Shown one piece after another: positions 44,768 through 54,468 of a stretch of 64,000 nucleotides of DNA. The stretch is from Lachnobacterium bovis DSM 14045 (lineage in GTDB: Bacteria; Bacillota; Clostridia; Lachnospirales; Lachnospiraceae), in contig NZ_FNPG01000004.1 of the NCBI RefSeq assembly GCF_900107245.1, positions 124,001-188,000 of the forward strand, written 5' to 3'. Position 1 is the first letter of the stretch; each line of letters opens with the position of its first letter. Below the pieces are notes generated by a model. It did not search any database and had not been told where the DNA came from. It saw only the letters and a list, made by a program, of their open reading frames with translations. The position numbers and the translations under genes are program-made.

Positions 44768-45397
44768 ATGGAAGAGTATAAAGATATATATACAATTGGG
44801 CGAGAATTTGGAAGTTTGGGTAGTGCAATAGGATATAAATTAGCTGAAAAACTCGGAATTAAATGCTATGATAAAGAATTACTTCAACAGGCTGCAAAAG
44901 AATCGGGCTTTTGTCAAGAAATCTTTGAAACACATGATGAAAAACCAACTGCTAGTTTCTTATATTCATTAGTAATGGATACATATTCTTCAATGAATTA
45001 TTCAAATGCTCCATTTATGGATATGCCATTAAATCATAAAGTGTTTTTGGCGCAGTTTGATGCAATAAAAAAAATTGCATCTGGCGAATCATGTGTAATT
45101 ATTGGTCGTTGCGCAGATTATGCTTTAGAAGATAATCCAAAAACATTGAGTATTTTCGTTCATTCAGAATTAGAAGATCGAATAAAAAGAATTAGCAAAC
45201 GATTAGATTTATCTGAAAGAAAAGCTAAAGATACAATAATTAAAAAAGATCGTCAGAGAGCAAATTATTACAATTATTATACTTCAAAAAAATGGGGTGA
45301 AGCTAGAAGCTATGATTTATGTTTAAACACAAGTAAATTAGATATAGATGATTGCGTTGAAGTAATTCTAAAATATAGAGAAATGTTAAATAATTAA
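44768..45397 (+). CDS. Cytidylate kinase-like family protein
   Basis: 209 residues. The N-terminus IYTIGREFGSLGSAIGYKLA carries an atypical P-loop (GREFGSLGS). It continues YDKELLQQAAKESG, and CVIIGRCADYALEDNP resembles the family's second conserved block. Arg-rich lid residues follow (RIKRISKRLDLSERKAKDTI). Such proteins are common in clostridia and are distinct from the true Cmk; the substrate is not established. A terminator follows at 45503-45538. Confidence 0.85.
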   Translation: MEEYKDIYTIGREFGSLGSAIGYKLAEKLGIKCYDKELLQQAAKESGFCQEIFETHDEKPTASFLYSLVMDTYSSMNYSNAPFMDMPLNHKVFLAQFDAIKKIASGESCVIIGRCADYALEDNPKTLSIFVHSELEDRIKRISKRLDLSERKAKDTIIKKDRQRANYYNYYTSKKWGEARSYDLCLNTSKLDIDDCVEVILKYREMLNN

Positions 45398-45502
45398 AAA
45401 AATTAACACTAAAAGATATAATTTAAATGTACTGTATGATAAAACAAACAAAAAATAATGGTAAAATAATAATAATAGATCGTTTTTCTTTTAAAAATAT
45501 AG

Positions 45503-45538
45503 CCCTGCATATGTAGTATTATATATATGCAGGGTTTT
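45503..45538 (+). terminator. Terminator after the cytidylate-kinase-like gene
   Basis: CCCTGCATAT pairs with ATATGCAGGG around a loop of about 12 nt, followed by T4. Confidence 0.85.
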
Positions 45539-45881
45539 ATGTATGATATCACTTTTAATAAAAATTCTTAAATAACTCCAAAACACATAATAACAAATAT
45601 TTTTTGAAACTAATAATAAATAATAAATTAAAAATAAAATAGAATATGTGTTAAATAAGATTTATAAAATTATTTATAAAATAAAAAGTATTCTTATTTG
45701 AAATTTGTTTGAATTTGATAATTAAAAAGAGAGAAGAAGTAATATAAATCCAGAACAAATAGATTGAATTATCAGACATATTTTACAATATAGAAAAAGT
45801 ACTAAAATACAGGAAAATAATTTTTTTACATGTAACTATGCGTTAAACTTGTGTTTTGCGAATAACTTCGTGGAACTTTTT

Positions 45882-45906
45882 AACCTGCTTTCGCAGGCTT
45901 TTTTAT
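45882..45906 (+). terminator. Orphan terminator in the 45398-46148 gap
   Basis: CCTGC-TTTC-GCAGG followed by C and T6. No gene lies between it and the previous terminator. The 751-bp gap is otherwise AT-rich with no supported ORF, so a small RNA is possible. Confidence 0.65.
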
Positions 45907-46148
45907 TGTCACACTATTATTTAATTTTAAAACAATAAATATATTATGCTCTTATTCTCTTGAAAATATCTTTTCATCACCGTACACTTTATTTATTGTT
46001 AAGTTAAATGTATTAGACATAATTAAAAATAAATAAAATACAATATTAATAATATATTTATCATTTTTGTATTCTGTGTTTATAATTTTATTTCTTATGT
46101 ATTATATATATCTATATTATATATATTTGTTATATTCTTTTAATTTCT

Positions 46149-47087
46149 TTAAATATCTTTATGTTCATTAATTCTCAATGTGTTTAATAATTTGTCCAAA
46201 TACTCTGGAATTGGAGCCTGAAATTCAACATACTGATTTAAGGTAGGATGAATAAATCCAATTGTTCGAGCATGTAAACATTGTCCCTCTAAATGTTTAA
46301 ATTTACACTTTTTGTTATTTGAATAAATATCATCTCCCACTAATGGGTGACCAATACTTGCCATATGAACTCTAATTTGATGCGTTCTACCTGTTTCTAA
46401 TTTGAATTTTACAAATGTATACTCGTTAAAACGTTCTAATACTTTATAATGTGTTATAGCTGGCTTACCATTTTTATAATTAATGGCCATTTTTTTCCTA
46501 TCACTTGGATTTCGACCAATCGGTCCTTCTACAGTTCCTTCATCATTTGCTAAACGTCCATATACTAAGCCAACATATATTCTATTAACACTATGCTCTT
46601 TAATTTGTTCTGCAATTTTAGTATGACTAACATCATTTTTACATATTATTAAAGAACCAGTAGTATTCATATCAATACGATGAACTATTCCTGGTCTAAT
46701 AATGCCATTAATTCCACTTAAAGAGTCCTTACAATGAAACATTATAGCATTAACTAATGTATGAGAAAAATGCCCAGCTGAAGGATGCACAACCATATTT
46801 TTTGGCTTATTTACAATTAAGACATCATCATCTTCATATAATATATCTAATGGAATATCCTCCGGCTCGATTTCTAATTCAATAGGATCTTCAATGTTTA
46901 TTTCTATTTTATCATCTAATTTTAGTTTATAATTTGATTTGAAATCCTTACCATTCAGTTTTATTTGGCCATTTTTAATAGCTTTTTGAATAAATGAACG
47001 AGTAAAATCTGGAAAACGAGTAGCCAAAAACTTATCTACTCTTTCGTTCTCATCTTCTTTTGATACAATTAAAAAATCTTGAAACAT
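46149..47087 (-). CDS. rluD: RluD-family 23S rRNA pseudouridine synthase
   Basis: 312 residues: an N-terminal S4 domain (DKFLATRFPDFTRSFIQKAI), then the RluA-type catalytic domain with the Asp in HRIDMNTTGSLIIC and the family block GRTHQIRVHMASIGHPLVGD. It isomerises uridines in 23S rRNA. It follows lspA by 9 bp behind AGGAG, the usual lspA-rluD pairing of Firmicutes. Confidence 0.92.
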   Translation of the reverse strand: MFQDFLIVSKEDENERVDKFLATRFPDFTRSFIQKAIKNGQIKLNGKDFKSNYKLKLDDKIEINIEDPIELEIEPEDIPLDILYEDDDVLIVNKPKNMVVHPSAGHFSHTLVNAIMFHCKDSLSGINGIIRPGIVHRIDMNTTGSLIICKNDVSHTKIAEQIKEHSVNRIYVGLVYGRLANDEGTVEGPIGRNPSDRKKMAINYKNGKPAITHYKVLERFNEYTFVKFKLETGRTHQIRVHMASIGHPLVGDDIYSNNKKCKFKHLEGQCLHARTIGFIHPTLNQYVEFQAPIPEYLDKLLNTLRINEHKDI

Positions 47088-47096
47088 AAAAACTCC

Positions 47097-47708
47097 TTAT
47101 TTATTTTTTATGTTCGACATTAATGTGCCTAAATCATCTTCATTAAATAAAAAAACAATTATACAACACATCATAATTGCGCCGATTGTAATATATATAT
47201 CTGCTACGTTAAAAATAGGAAAATTGATTAGTTTAAAATAAAAAAAATCAATTACATATTTTCTACAAACACGGTCAATAAAATTTCCAACAGCTCCTGA
47301 AACAATTAATAATAAGCTAAATTTTAACCAAACATACTTATAATCAATAATTGGAATTCTATAAACTATGTATAACATTACAGAAACAACCACTATAGTA
47401 AAAACAACAAAAAAAACAAACTTAGCTGTAGTAAAAGCATTAGGATGATTTGTAAAATATTTGAATTTAAAAATTCTATTCAAAATTGTTATTGGATCTA
47501 TTCCAAATGCTGCACTTCTATTTTCAAGATAATTCAATTCAAAAACATCTTTAAATACAACAACCGCTTTTTTTCCTTTAAGTTGTAACAAAACAGTATA
47601 TTTAGAAATTTGATCAATTACTATTAGTAATAGAATACAACATATGCTTTGTATAATATCATTAATATTTTTTTTATTGCTCCTAAAAATTAATCCTTCT
47701 TTTCTCAT
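47097..47708 (-). CDS. lspA: Prolipoprotein signal peptidase (LspA)
   Basis: 203 residues, about 40 longer than typical LspA, with extra length at the N-terminus and in the loop containing KYFTNHPNAFTTAKF. Four TM helices; the catalytic Asp residues are in GAVGNFIDRV and FNVADIYITIG, and the ENRSAAFGI motif is present. It cleaves lipoprotein signal peptides, such as those of the solute-binding protein and DacA homologue in this window. GGGGAG precedes the ATG. Confidence 0.92.
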   Translation of the reverse strand: MRKEGLIFRSNKKNINDIIQSICCILLLIVIDQISKYTVLLQLKGKKAVVVFKDVFELNYLENRSAAFGIDPITILNRIFKFKYFTNHPNAFTTAKFVFFVVFTIVVVSVMLYIVYRIPIIDYKYVWLKFSLLLIVSGAVGNFIDRVCRKYVIDFFYFKLINFPIFNVADIYITIGAIMMCCIIVFLFNEDDLGTLMSNIKNK

Positions 47709-47731
47709 CTTTCTCCCCTACTACACAGTTT

Positions 47732-48523
47732 TTATTGATAAAATTTAAAAACAGCCTTTATTTTTCCTTTTTTCGACAAACCCTCACTTTTTGAAAAAAC
47801 AAACCTACCACATCCTCTTACAGATATAATATCGTTATCATTACACTCTTCACTTATTTTATTAACTATTCTGCCGTTAATAAAAACCTTTTGAGCTAAT
47901 ATATATTTCTTCGAGTTCTCACGAGAAAAGTGATATGCCTTTGCAATAACTACATCAATCCTATTAGATACAATCAATTCATTCACAGATTTAAAAACTG
48001 GTTTCAAATCTTCAATATCAACATTCGTTTCTTTATCATCCATCGAAATCTTTTGAACAATGACCCTAGTCCTTTTAATTTCTGTTAAATTATTAATTAT
48101 AAATTCACTCATTTTCCTATCACAAAATATATAAATATTTGTTTGATCTTCTTTTTCTCTAACAATTATATCCCCAATAACATCTCTGTTAAGTCCCAAA
48201 GACATTATTGTGCCTAAAACATCTCTATGTGTAATACTTTGTGAGAATCTTCTTTTAGATAAACTAATTTTTAAAAGATCTATTGGAAAATTTGATAAAT
48301 CATGAAATGTCTCATCTGGAATAAATGCTACCATCTGTCTTTCAGCAAAAGTATATCCACCAAAAAGCAAATAACTTGTAGTTAATTGTTTTTTGATGGA
48401 ACACAATATACTTTGTCCATTCAAATTTAAAAATTTTGTAAATACTATAACGTTTTTATTATAAGATATTCTAGATTGCTCAATGAATTTCTTTTTTAAT
48501 AATTCATTATCTAATGTTGTCAT
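47732..48523 (-). CDS. YlmH-like S4-domain RNA-binding protein
   Basis: 263 residues: an N-terminal YlmH domain (AFIPDETFHDLSNFPIDLLK; HRDVLGTIMSLGLNRDVIGD) and a C-terminal S4 domain (NRIDVVIAKAYHFSRENSKK; VRGCGRFVFS). YlmH lies in the division cluster with SepF in many Firmicutes and is linked to ribosome rescue and division. Neighbour order yggS-sepF-ylmH is conserved here. Confidence 0.9.
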   Translation of the reverse strand: MTTLDNELLKKKFIEQSRISYNKNVIVFTKFLNLNGQSILCSIKKQLTTSYLLFGGYTFAERQMVAFIPDETFHDLSNFPIDLLKISLSKRRFSQSITHRDVLGTIMSLGLNRDVIGDIIVREKEDQTNIYIFCDRKMSEFIINNLTEIKRTRVIVQKISMDDKETNVDIEDLKPVFKSVNELIVSNRIDVVIAKAYHFSRENSKKYILAQKVFINGRIVNKISEECNDNDIISVRGCGRFVFSKSEGLSKKGKIKAVFKFYQ

Positions 48524-48535
48524 TCTTTTTCCATA

Positions 48536-49078
48536 TTATTCTTCTACTGAATATCCTGGCAAATGAAAAGCATCCATTATATTCTGCTGAAAATCACCTG
48601 AAATATCAACATTCGCTGGTGTGATAATAAAAATATAACTAGATATTTTCTGTAAATTACCACTTATTGCAAAACATGAACCTGATGAGAAATCAATAAT
48701 TCTTTGAGCGACATCCACATCTAATCCTTCAACATTAAGTACTACTGTACGATCACTTAACAGTGTCTCTGTAATCTCTCTAGCATCATCCATTGATGTT
48801 GGTTTAATAACACAAACTTCCATTCCTGTTCCCTGCTTTCTTGCTCTACTTATTGGTGTAATCTTTGGTGCTGTTTTAGAAGATTTATCTCTATATGAAT
48901 TGCGTTCATCCTCCTTAGCATCACTTTTCTTGTCACGCACAAAATTATGACGTGAGTTCTCTTCAACATGTTCATCGTCTATTTCATCGTCTTCGATAAA
49001 ATCCTCGTTTAGCTCCTCGTCATAATATTCATCATCATTTAATCTCATAGCATTTAATACCTTATCTACAAAACTCAT
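48536..49078 (-). CDS. sepF: Cell division protein SepF
   Basis: 180 residues: an N-terminal membrane-binding helix (MSFVDKVLNAMRLNDDE), an acidic/charged linker, and the C-terminal SepF domain (VIKPTSMDDAREITETLLSD; NVEGLDVDVAQRIIDFSSGS). SepF anchors FtsZ to the membrane and shapes the septum. Confidence 0.95.
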   Translation of the reverse strand: MSFVDKVLNAMRLNDDEYYDEELNEDFIEDDEIDDEHVEENSRHNFVRDKKSDAKEDERNSYRDKSSKTAPKITPISRARKQGTGMEVCVIKPTSMDDAREITETLLSDRTVVLNVEGLDVDVAQRIIDFSSGSCFAISGNLQKISSYIFIITPANVDISGDFQQNIMDAFHLPGYSVEE

Positions 49079-49090
49079 AATTCAGTTCTC

Positions 49091-49783
49091 CTATTTTTTA
49101 TAGTTTCTTTCTCCAAAAATACCGGTGCCAACTCTGACAATCGTAGCCCCTTCTTCAATCGCCACCTCATAATCACCAGTCATCCCCATGGATAATATAT
49201 TCATACTTACATTATCTATGTTTTGTTCACTTATGTCAACTGCTAATTGTTTGATTCTTCTAAAAAAGTTGCGATTATCTTCTGGATTTATAACATATGG
49301 AGCAATTGTCATTAATCCATCTATTTTTAAATTTGGCAATTTTGAAATTTCTTTAATTACTGACAAAACTTCATCTGTTTTTAAGCCAAATTTGCTTTCT
49401 TCTTCAGCTACATTCACTTCAATCAAAATATGAGACACTACATCTTTCTTTACTGATTGTTTACTTATTTCTTTAGCCAAATGAATGCTATCAACTGAAT
49501 GAATCAATTCAACTGATCCCACTATATACTTTACCTTGTTTGTCTGCAAATGACCTATCATATGCCATTTGATATCATTTGGTAATGCTTCAATTTTTCT
49601 TGTAAGCTCCTGAACCTTGTTTTCTCCAAAATCCCTTACTCCACAATCATAGATTGTTTGTAACATTTCTTCGGGCTTAGTCTTACTAACAGCAATTAAA
49701 GTCACCTCTTTAGGCTCTCTGCCTGCTCGCTTACACGCAGATTCTATTTTAGACTGGACATCCTGTAAATTTTGTTCTAACAT
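49091..49783 (-). CDS. YggS-family PLP homeostasis protein
   Basis: 230 residues. The PLP Lys lies in EVTLIAVSKTKPEEML, with GENKVQELTRKIEALP, WHMIGHLQTNKVKYIV and a C-terminal SMGMTGDYEVAIEEGATIVR followed by VGTGIFGER. It is a single-domain alanine-racemase-like barrel that keeps free pyridoxal phosphate in balance. Located at the head of the sepF-ylmH group as in many Gram-positives. Confidence 0.95.
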   Translation of the reverse strand: MLEQNLQDVQSKIESACKRAGREPKEVTLIAVSKTKPEEMLQTIYDCGVRDFGENKVQELTRKIEALPNDIKWHMIGHLQTNKVKYIVGSVELIHSVDSIHLAKEISKQSVKKDVVSHILIEVNVAEEESKFGLKTDEVLSVIKEISKLPNLKIDGLMTIAPYVINPEDNRNFFRRIKQLAVDISEQNIDNVSMNILSMGMTGDYEVAIEEGATIVRVGTGIFGERNYKK

Positions 49784-49805
49784 TTTCTAATCCCTCACTT
49801 TTTGT

Positions 49806-51191
49806 CTATATTGTAAGTTGATTTTCTTTTATTTTACGACCGTCTAATGCAATGCGATCATATAAATCAATACTAAAAGAATCAAGCTTTTCAACGATTA
49901 TATAAGATTGATTACGTTCTAAAATGCTAACTGGCCTAAAAGACGCATAACCTTTATTTATACAATAAACTCCATCTAATTTACAAACGGAATTTTTAAA
50001 AAATATTGTTTCATTGCTTGATAAATCCATTATGGAATCACTCAATAAAATCTTACCTTTTTTAATATAATAATTATCATTATCAGAAAAAATGATTGAT
50101 GGCACATAAAAATCCATTTTTTTATTAGAATGAATTATAGTTAATCCTAGTTTTTTCCCATCATTTTTTAACGTGAAAAACTTTTTAGGAATCTTATATG
50201 CTTTTTTTGAGACCAAAGAAGTAGTTGGTATCTTTAATCCATCTTTCATTCCATGCATAATCTGAATGTCTATAAAACGATCTGATGCATATCTAATCAT
50301 AGAATCAGACAAGTGCAAATCAACATAATATATGTTTTTTTCCTTTTTTATAATAGAACATTCTGCATTTGCGACCTTATTATCCTTGCAGAATTTTACC
50401 CTAACTTCGGATTTGTCCTTTATTGATGATGCCACTTTTGAATCAACTGGAATTATTACATGCCAATCATCACTAGTGATTAGTTTAAACACAGTATCAC
50501 CCTTGGACACTTTAGTTTTTGCAGATAAAATTCTCTTCTTATATAAATTATTCTGAAACCATTTTGGTGAAAATTCATTAACTGTCTTATTTTCATATCC
50601 ATCTGTTGAATACATTACAACACCTGATTCATCAGATTTCATCAAGAAAAAATCATTTTCTGAAGCCGCTTTTTCTACATCTGATACTAATTTACCTAAA
50701 GCATTAGTACTCAAAACCTGTGTTAGTTCAGATGACAACTCATTTTTAAAGGAAGCTACTTCTTGAAAATTGTTATTATTATATGATGTCGTCAAACCGG
50801 AGATATCATTTGAAATACTGTCTATATCACTACTTGTCAATGCAGATGCATCGTCTGTTGCATTATATATCTTATTTGATAATTCTCCATCTGTATCTAT
50901 CGAATATACGTTATCTAAAACAGATACTTTTGTGTTATTTTTTGCATAATAGTTAACATATCCTGTTTTATCTGCTTTAACTACATGTTCATCTCTAAGA
51001 ATTAATCCTCTATAAACGTTATTCGACGCTATTGTTCCTTGCTGAACCTCATATGCAGCTACAGGCCTTGAGAAAAAATAATTTCCAACTCTCATGCAGA
51101 TATATAGTAAAACAACTGCAAATACAATTATGCCAATATTAATGTTTAACGGTTTTTTGTATCGTACTATTTTTCTTTTTGCCAATGTCAT
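49806..51191 (-). CDS. HlyD-like membrane protein (biotinyl/lipoyl-like domain)
   Basis: About 462 residues. One N-terminal TM helix (about 18-36) is followed by an extracellular part with HlyD-type half-motifs (VKADKTGYVNYYAKNNTKVS; KTKVSKGDTVFKLITSDDWH) and beta-rich sequence. Commonly found in clostridia just upstream of the yggS-sepF group; function unknown, possibly cell-envelope or division related. The start is unclear: an ATG at 51191 sits only 2 nt from GAGGT, while a TTG at 51185 is ideally spaced. A terminator abuts the ribosome binding site. Confidence 0.75.
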   Translation of the reverse strand: MTLAKRKIVRYKKPLNINIGIIVFAVVLLYICMRVGNYFFSRPVAAYEVQQGTIASNNVYRGLILRDEHVVKADKTGYVNYYAKNNTKVSVLDNVYSIDTDGELSNKIYNATDDASALTSSDIDSISNDISGLTTSYNNNNFQEVASFKNELSSELTQVLSTNALGKLVSDVEKAASENDFFLMKSDESGVVMYSTDGYENKTVNEFSPKWFQNNLYKKRILSAKTKVSKGDTVFKLITSDDWHVIIPVDSKVASSIKDKSEVRVKFCKDNKVANAECSIIKKEKNIYYVDLHLSDSMIRYASDRFIDIQIMHGMKDGLKIPTTSLVSKKAYKIPKKFFTLKNDGKKLGLTIIHSNKKMDFYVPSIIFSDNDNYYIKKGKILLSDSIMDLSSNETIFFKNSVCKLDGVYCINKGYASFRPVSILERNQSYIIVEKLDSFSIDLYDRIALDGRKIKENQLTI

Positions 51192-51199
51192 ACACCTCA

Positions 51200-51226
51200 A
51201 AAAAGGGCTTCCATATAATAGAAGCC
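51200..51226 (-). terminator. Terminator between the P-loop gene and the HlyD-like gene
   Basis: On the minus strand GGGCTTC pairs with GAAGCCC around an 8-nt loop, then T6. The T-tract runs straight into the GAGGT ribosome binding site of the HlyD-like gene. Confidence 0.8.
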
Positions 51227-51270
51227 CATTATTTTCTCTTTATTATATTATACTAAATTATGTCAAGCTT

Positions 51271-51693
51271 TTATAACGCTACAAGCACTTTTATTTTATC
51301 AGTCTTTGGTAAGTTCGCTTCGTCCGTAGATACACTGAGGATAAATTTTGTCTTGTATTTAGTTGAGATCTTGTCTAATTTATCAATTGCATATAAAAAC
51401 TCATCATTATTAGAAATAAACGCTATTGTAAGAAAACTATCTAAATAAACTTCTTCTAAATCATTATCTTGTGAAACGATACCACAAACGAATCCTAAGA
51501 ACTCTTTGCAATCTTCTACAGGATATTCAGACACATCAATAAGTCTAATCTTCTTGTTTAAATCCAACATATGTTGATTACACTTATCAATGTAAACAAC
51601 ATTTCCTGATAGGCTATCTAAGGAATCATTTACAAGATTTAATAATTCTTTTGTTTTTCCTTTACCTTTCTGTCCACAAATAATTTCAACCAT
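51271..51693 (-). CDS. Small P-loop protein (often annotated PilT-like)
   Basis: 140 residues. An N-terminal Walker A motif (CGQKGKGKTKELLNL) is the only clear motif; a Walker B-like LEEVYLDSF follows. Related clostridial proteins are labelled twitching-motility PilT, but this is far too short for a PilT ATPase and has no pilus genes nearby. An AGGAGG site precedes the ATG. Function unknown; the position before the HlyD-yggS-sepF block suggests an envelope or division role at most. Confidence 0.7.
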   Translation of the reverse strand: MVEIICGQKGKGKTKELLNLVNDSLDSLSGNVVYIDKCNQHMLDLNKKIRLIDVSEYPVEDCKEFLGFVCGIVSQDNDLEEVYLDSFLTIAFISNNDEFLYAIDKLDKISTKYKTKFILSVSTDEANLPKTDKIKVLVAL

Positions 51694-51896
51694 AATTAAT
51701 CCTCCTAGAATTTGATTTTTAATAACAATATACTCTACGTCATTACCATAAAACTTCTAGTCAAAAATTACTTATTTTGTATTACTTCGAACAAAAATAA
51801 TATAATCATTATCTAAAATAACTATATATTAATTATATCTTAAAAATTATTAAAAAACAAGAATAAATATATTATATTGCATAATATTCATCCAAT

Positions 51897-51946
51897 AAAA
51901 AGATCTAAATTATATATCATTACTGAAATATAATTTAGATCTTTAT
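51897..51946 (-). terminator. Terminator after the dacA-like gene
   Basis: AAAGATCTAAATTATA pairs with TATAATTTAGATCTTT, a 16-bp stem with T-runs on both sides, so it can work in either direction. Confidence 0.85.
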
Positions 51947-51962
51947 TTTTCAATATAATATT

Positions 51963-52949
51963 TTATTTTCCAAATTCATTTAAAATTTGAGTCATAAATT
52001 TATATAAATCTGGTTTTGTTTTTCCACCGTATACAATACTAATTATATCCTCATTCCTTGCGTTTTTAGAATATAACACCAAGCAATGACCAGCAGCGTT
52101 GGTTGTACCAGTTTTCCCGCCAATAATAGTAAAACCATCTGGAGCTGAATATGTCCCTTTGAAATACCCATTAGTATTCTTCCACACCTGAGTAACTTCT
52201 TTAGAATTTGCATTGATATATGATGCCGTATACTCTTTAGTTGATACAATTTCTTTAAAATTAGATAACTTAACAGCCGAATTAAATATTAAATACATAT
52301 CATATAAAGTTGTATAATGGTTATCTGCAGGTAATCCATTTGGATTAACAAAATGAGAATGAGTTGCACCCAACTTAGATGCATATCTATTCATTACTTT
52401 TGCAAAATCTGTTGTAGATCCTGAATAATACTCTGCAAGAGCAATTGCTGCATCGTTTCCACTTTCAAGCATCATACCATATAATAATGTCTTAACACTT
52501 ACTTTATCTCCTGCTTTTAAATGACATACTGAGGAATCTCCTGCTTGCTTAACAGCATTTTCACTTACAGTTGTAACATCATTTAAATTTGCATTTTTTA
52601 AAATAATATATGCGGTTAAAATTTTTGTTGTACTCGCAGGATATAATTTTTTATAAATGTTTTGACTATATGTAACTTCTTTTTTAGTTACATTAAACAC
52701 TCCTGCCTCTTCGGCAGATTCTGACGAAACTTTTTCCAATCCAAAATTTACTTCATCAGTTACACATAAGCCTTCTCCAAGAAAACTATTTATCTTATTA
52801 TTACTATCTCCTGCTGAAGAAAGTGCAATATTATAAGAATCATCTTTTTTTCCCATAAAGCTACACCCTGTAAAAATGCCCATACAAGCAATATTTACTG
52901 CAACTAATGTAGCTAAAACAGCAAAACGTTTTTTATTTATACATCTCAC
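51963..52949 (-). CDS. dacA: D-Ala-D-Ala carboxypeptidase (DacA/PBP5-like), lipoprotein
   Basis: 328 residues. A lipoprotein signal ends at the Cys in IFTGCSF. Active-site motifs: S106-T-T-K109 (YPASTTKILT), SGN (LESGNDAAIALA) and KTG (GGKTGTT). It trims the pentapeptide stem of peptidoglycan outside the membrane. The GTG start overlaps the end of mgsA by 17 bp. The usual C-terminal anchor domain is missing, consistent with lipid anchoring instead. Confidence 0.92.
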   Translation of the reverse strand: MRCINKKRFAVLATLVAVNIACMGIFTGCSFMGKKDDSYNIALSSAGDSNNKINSFLGEGLCVTDEVNFGLEKVSSESAEEAGVFNVTKKEVTYSQNIYKKLYPASTTKILTAYIILKNANLNDVTTVSENAVKQAGDSSVCHLKAGDKVSVKTLLYGMMLESGNDAAIALAEYYSGSTTDFAKVMNRYASKLGATHSHFVNPNGLPADNHYTTLYDMYLIFNSAVKLSNFKEIVSTKEYTASYINANSKEVTQVWKNTNGYFKGTYSAPDGFTIIGGKTGTTNAAGHCLVLYSKNARNEDIISIVYGGKTKPDLYKFMTQILNEFGK

Positions 52950-53328
52950 GCCACTCTAAATCTCCTCTATCTAAAGATTTAATCAATAGCTCAGCAGTAG
53001 CTAAATTAGTAGCTAGTGGGATATTGTGTTCATCGCATAAACGAACGATAATATGAACATCTGGTTCATGTGATTTAGGTTGTAACGGATCTCTTAAAAA
53101 GATAACCAAATCAATCTCATTATGTTCGATCTGTGCTCCTAACTGCTGAGAACCGCCTAAATGACCAGCTAAGTATTTGTGAACTTGTAAATTTGCAACT
53201 TCTTCAATCAATCTTCCTGTAGTACCTGTTGCGTATAAATCATTCTTAGCCAAGATTCCTCTATATGCAATACAAAAATTTTGCATTAATTTTTTCTTAG
53301 AATCATGGGCAATAAGTCCAATATTCAT
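52933..53328 (-). CDS. mgsA: Methylglyoxal synthase
   Basis: 131 residues. MGS motifs: NIGLIAHDSKKKLM, LYATGTTGRLI, LAGHLGGSQQLGAQI (catalytic region), IFLRDPLQPKSHEPD and NIPLATNLATAELLI. It converts dihydroxyacetone phosphate to methylglyoxal as an overflow valve in glycolysis. Between rodA (15-bp gap) and dacA it appears to be part of the cell-shape operon. Confidence 0.95.
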   Translation of the reverse strand: MNIGLIAHDSKKKLMQNFCIAYRGILAKNDLYATGTTGRLIEEVANLQVHKYLAGHLGGSQQLGAQIEHNEIDLVIFLRDPLQPKSHEPDVHIIVRLCDEHNIPLATNLATAELLIKSLDRGDLEWREMYK

Positions 53329-53343
53329 AAGTGTGACTACCTC

Positions 53344-54456
53344 CTAATAATATTTTTTGCATTGTAAACCGACATTCAAAACTAACCCTATACCAATAAA
53401 CAATGAGAGTAATGACGTTAATCCATAACTTACAAATGGTAATGTTAAACCTGTATTAGGCATCAAGCCTGTAGTAACACAAATGTTTACAAAGCTTTGA
53501 AAAGCAATCCATGATGCCATTCCATAACAAATAAGCTGTCCTGATAAATCTCTTGCTTTCATTCCTATTTTAATACACTGGTAAACAATACATGCCAACA
53601 ATATTATTACAACAACTGATCCTACGAAACCTAATTCCTCTCCAATAACTGAAAAAATAAAATCAGTATGAGATTCTGAAATATAATGTGTATTATTCAA
53701 CGATGCTGCATCCGTATTATTTAAGCCTTTTCCAAACATTTGACCCGATCCAATAGCCATTATTGAATTAACCTGTTGTCGTGCTTTATCAACATTTTGT
53801 GGTGCATCTGGATATAACCAAGCTGAGATACGCTCCATTTGATAACCGTGTAAAAGGTCAATTACATTTGTTATCACTAAAATAACCGCAACTATAAAAG
53901 CTGGAACGATAACTGCCAAAACCCTTACTATTATTTTATAACTTAATCCTGCAATAAACAAGAGTGAAACGAAAATAAATGCAGTAACAATTGTTGTTGA
54001 CAAATCAGGTTGAGATACAATCAAAAACAATGGAACAGCAACAATTGCTAATGTTTTAAGCAACCTATCTCTCTCATTTATTTTTTCAGAGTATTTATTT
54101 AAATATGCAGCAAAAAATACTATTATTACAATCTTTGCAAGTTCTGAAGGCTGAATCTTAACAGGTCCTAATGCAAACCATCTTTGTGCACCTTTACTTG
54201 AATATCCCAAGAATTTAACCAGCAAAAGTAAAGCGCATCCAACAAAATAATAAATAAATGAAAAATTTAGTAATTCCTGGTAGTCGAGTAAAGAAACGAC
54301 TACCATAATTACTAATCCTACCACAAATCCAAATATCTGTTTGCTCTGAACAGAAGGATTAGCGCTTCCAATTACCATAATACCCAAGATAGTAAGTAAT
54401 GACACAAAAAACACTAATTTAAAGTTGTAATTTTTAATTTTATATTGATTTAACAT
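53344..54456 (-). CDS. rodA: Rod-shape SEDS protein RodA
   Basis: 370 residues with 9-10 TM helices. SEDS motifs: GAQRWFALGPVKIQPSELAK, AIGSGQMFGKGLNNTD, SHTDFIFSVIGEELGFVGS and TGLTLPFVSYGLTSLLS. It polymerises peptidoglycan strands with its partner PBP2, encoded immediately upstream (12 bp apart). Confidence 0.95.
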   Translation of the reverse strand: MLNQYKIKNYNFKLVFFVSLLTILGIMVIGSANPSVQSKQIFGFVVGLVIMVVVSLLDYQELLNFSFIYYFVGCALLLLVKFLGYSSKGAQRWFALGPVKIQPSELAKIVIIVFFAAYLNKYSEKINERDRLLKTLAIVAVPLFLIVSQPDLSTTIVTAFIFVSLLFIAGLSYKIIVRVLAVIVPAFIVAVILVITNVIDLLHGYQMERISAWLYPDAPQNVDKARQQVNSIMAIGSGQMFGKGLNNTDAASLNNTHYISESHTDFIFSVIGEELGFVGSVVVIILLACIVYQCIKIGMKARDLSGQLICYGMASWIAFQSFVNICVTTGLMPNTGLTLPFVSYGLTSLLSLFIGIGLVLNVGLQCKKYY

Positions 54457-54468
54457 ATTGTATTCTCC

